Source: Halichondria panicea
Taxonomy: Eukaryota > Porifera > Demospongiae > Suberitida > Halichondriidae
DNA length: 64,000 nucleotides
Direction: 5' to 3'
NCBI RefSeq assembly: GCF_963675165.1
Contig: NC_087383.1
Location: forward strand, 1,031,399-1,095,398
Under the pieces are notes generated by a model. The model was not told the origin of the DNA. It saw only the letters and a list, made by a program, of their open reading frames with translations, and did not search any database. How positions within the stretch are numbered: the stretch's first letter is position 1; every line of letters begins with the position of its first letter. Below, piece by piece: positions 63,524-64,000 of the stretch. The position numbers and the translations under genes are program-made.

Positions 63524-64000
63524 ATGTATCAAGAAGAGCTGGAACACATGAAGGCTGCCATTGCAGATGAAGGAAAGAAGAGACACACACTCCAAAACCT
63601 CGACTGCTTTGTACTAGACAATTCCATAAGAGAGAGCACTGTAGGCCAATTGCGCGGTCACACCATCGAGAACAAATGGAAAATCTACAATGAAGTGAAG
63701 AAATGCGGCTTTAAGAACATCGTAGTCGCGGCTTTCTCACATATGACACGAGTTGATGACACGTTCATCAAAGAGCTGATGGAAAATGGTGAAGATCCAA
63801 GCACACTCTATGCATTCTCTGAAGTCACAGCAGGCATTTCGAAAGGAGTGATCGACAAAGAAACCGTACCAGTTGGTTTAGCTAAGATGAAAGAACATGG
63901 GCTAATAAACCCAATCATTGAAGTCGATCTTGCCAACACATCTGTCAATTGGGAGTCATGTTCAGTGAAAGATATTTGCGATTTGGTCATAAAATGGATT
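63524..64000 (+). CDS. HMGL-like (pyruvate-carboxyltransferase fold) protein, N-terminal part
   Basis: An open frame of 159 codons from MYQEELEHMKAAIADEGKK runs off the window without a stop or intron. LDNSIRESTVGQLRGH resembles the first strand and metal/substrate loop (D-x-S/T-x-R-E/D) of HMG-CoA lyase and isopropylmalate synthase type TIM barrels. It is followed by a helix-strand (KWKIYNEVKKCGFKNIVVAA) in the expected place. The family usually cleaves or makes C-C bonds at acyl-CoA or oxo-acids. The exact substrate cannot be told. Codon use and an intact frame look like a real gene. It sits on the same strand as POLG, after an apparently unfinished POLG gene. Confidence 0.6.
   Translation, partial: MYQEELEHMKAAIADEGKKRHTLQNLDCFVLDNSIRESTVGQLRGHTIENKWKIYNEVKKCGFKNIVVAAFSHMTRVDDTFIKELMENGEDPSTLYAFSEVTAGISKGVIDKETVPVGLAKMKEHGLINPIIEVDLANTSVNWESCSVKDICDLVIKWI

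Overview
This is a metazoan nuclear window, most likely from a demosponge. That assignment is an inference from short introns, an expanded TRAF-like adaptor cluster, death-domain fragments and dense small DNA transposons; no species can be proven from the sequence. I built the gene models by eye from splice signals, reading-phase continuity and recall of family alignments.

Right part (39.1-64 kb). A complete DMXL/Rabconnectin-3 alpha gene lies on the minus strand (56322 down to 39143). Its 21 coding exons join without a phase break into 3,039 codons plus stop, close to the roughly 3,030 residues of vertebrate DMXL1/2. Head-to-head with it, 268 bp away, is the gene for mitochondrial DNA polymerase gamma (POLG, plus strand from 56591). 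Eleven POLG exons run through polymerase motif B, and the 3' exons are not visible. At the right edge a plus-strand ORF with an HMG-CoA-lyase-like start runs off the window, behind its own TATA-like box.

Left part (1-39 kb). This is an array of decayed and intact copies of one unit: the 3' end of DMXL (exons 15-21, minus strand) with a TRAF-type RING/TRAF-zinc-finger/coiled-coil/MATH gene (plus strand) nested in DMXL intron 16. The TRAF gene nested in the real DMXL (41317-42348) is intact. Seven further TRAF copies lie to the left, each still flanked by relics of DMXL exons 16 and 17 in the expected order. Two of the seven are intact and five are frameshifted. On top of this a segment of about 12.6 kb is tandemly duplicated (1-12258 and 13851-26519), including two frameshifts shared by one TRAF pseudogene pair.

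Mobile DNA. A Mutator-like non-autonomous family with ends TAGCCT...AGGCTA and 9-bp target duplications occurs in sizes from 1,285 bp down to 32 bp; the smallest is nothing but a perfect palindrome. A CACTA-like element of about 5.2 kb (26947-32183) sits in the 5'UTR intron of one TRAF copy. It carries subterminal GGTGTGC repeats, a tandem array of about 305-bp units and exon-like pieces of a death-domain gene. Several hairpin elements, minisatellites and a P/THAP-like transposase tail complete the picture.

Most notable points: co-amplification of a nested gene together with its host's terminal exons; an (AC)n microsatellite between duplicated splice acceptors in DMXL that would add exactly 42 in-frame codons; terminal-repeat-only Mutator-like insertions; and a CACTA-like element with captured death-domain exons. 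The near-identity of the two 12.6-kb blocks also leaves open a haplotype-assembly artefact, which should be excluded first.
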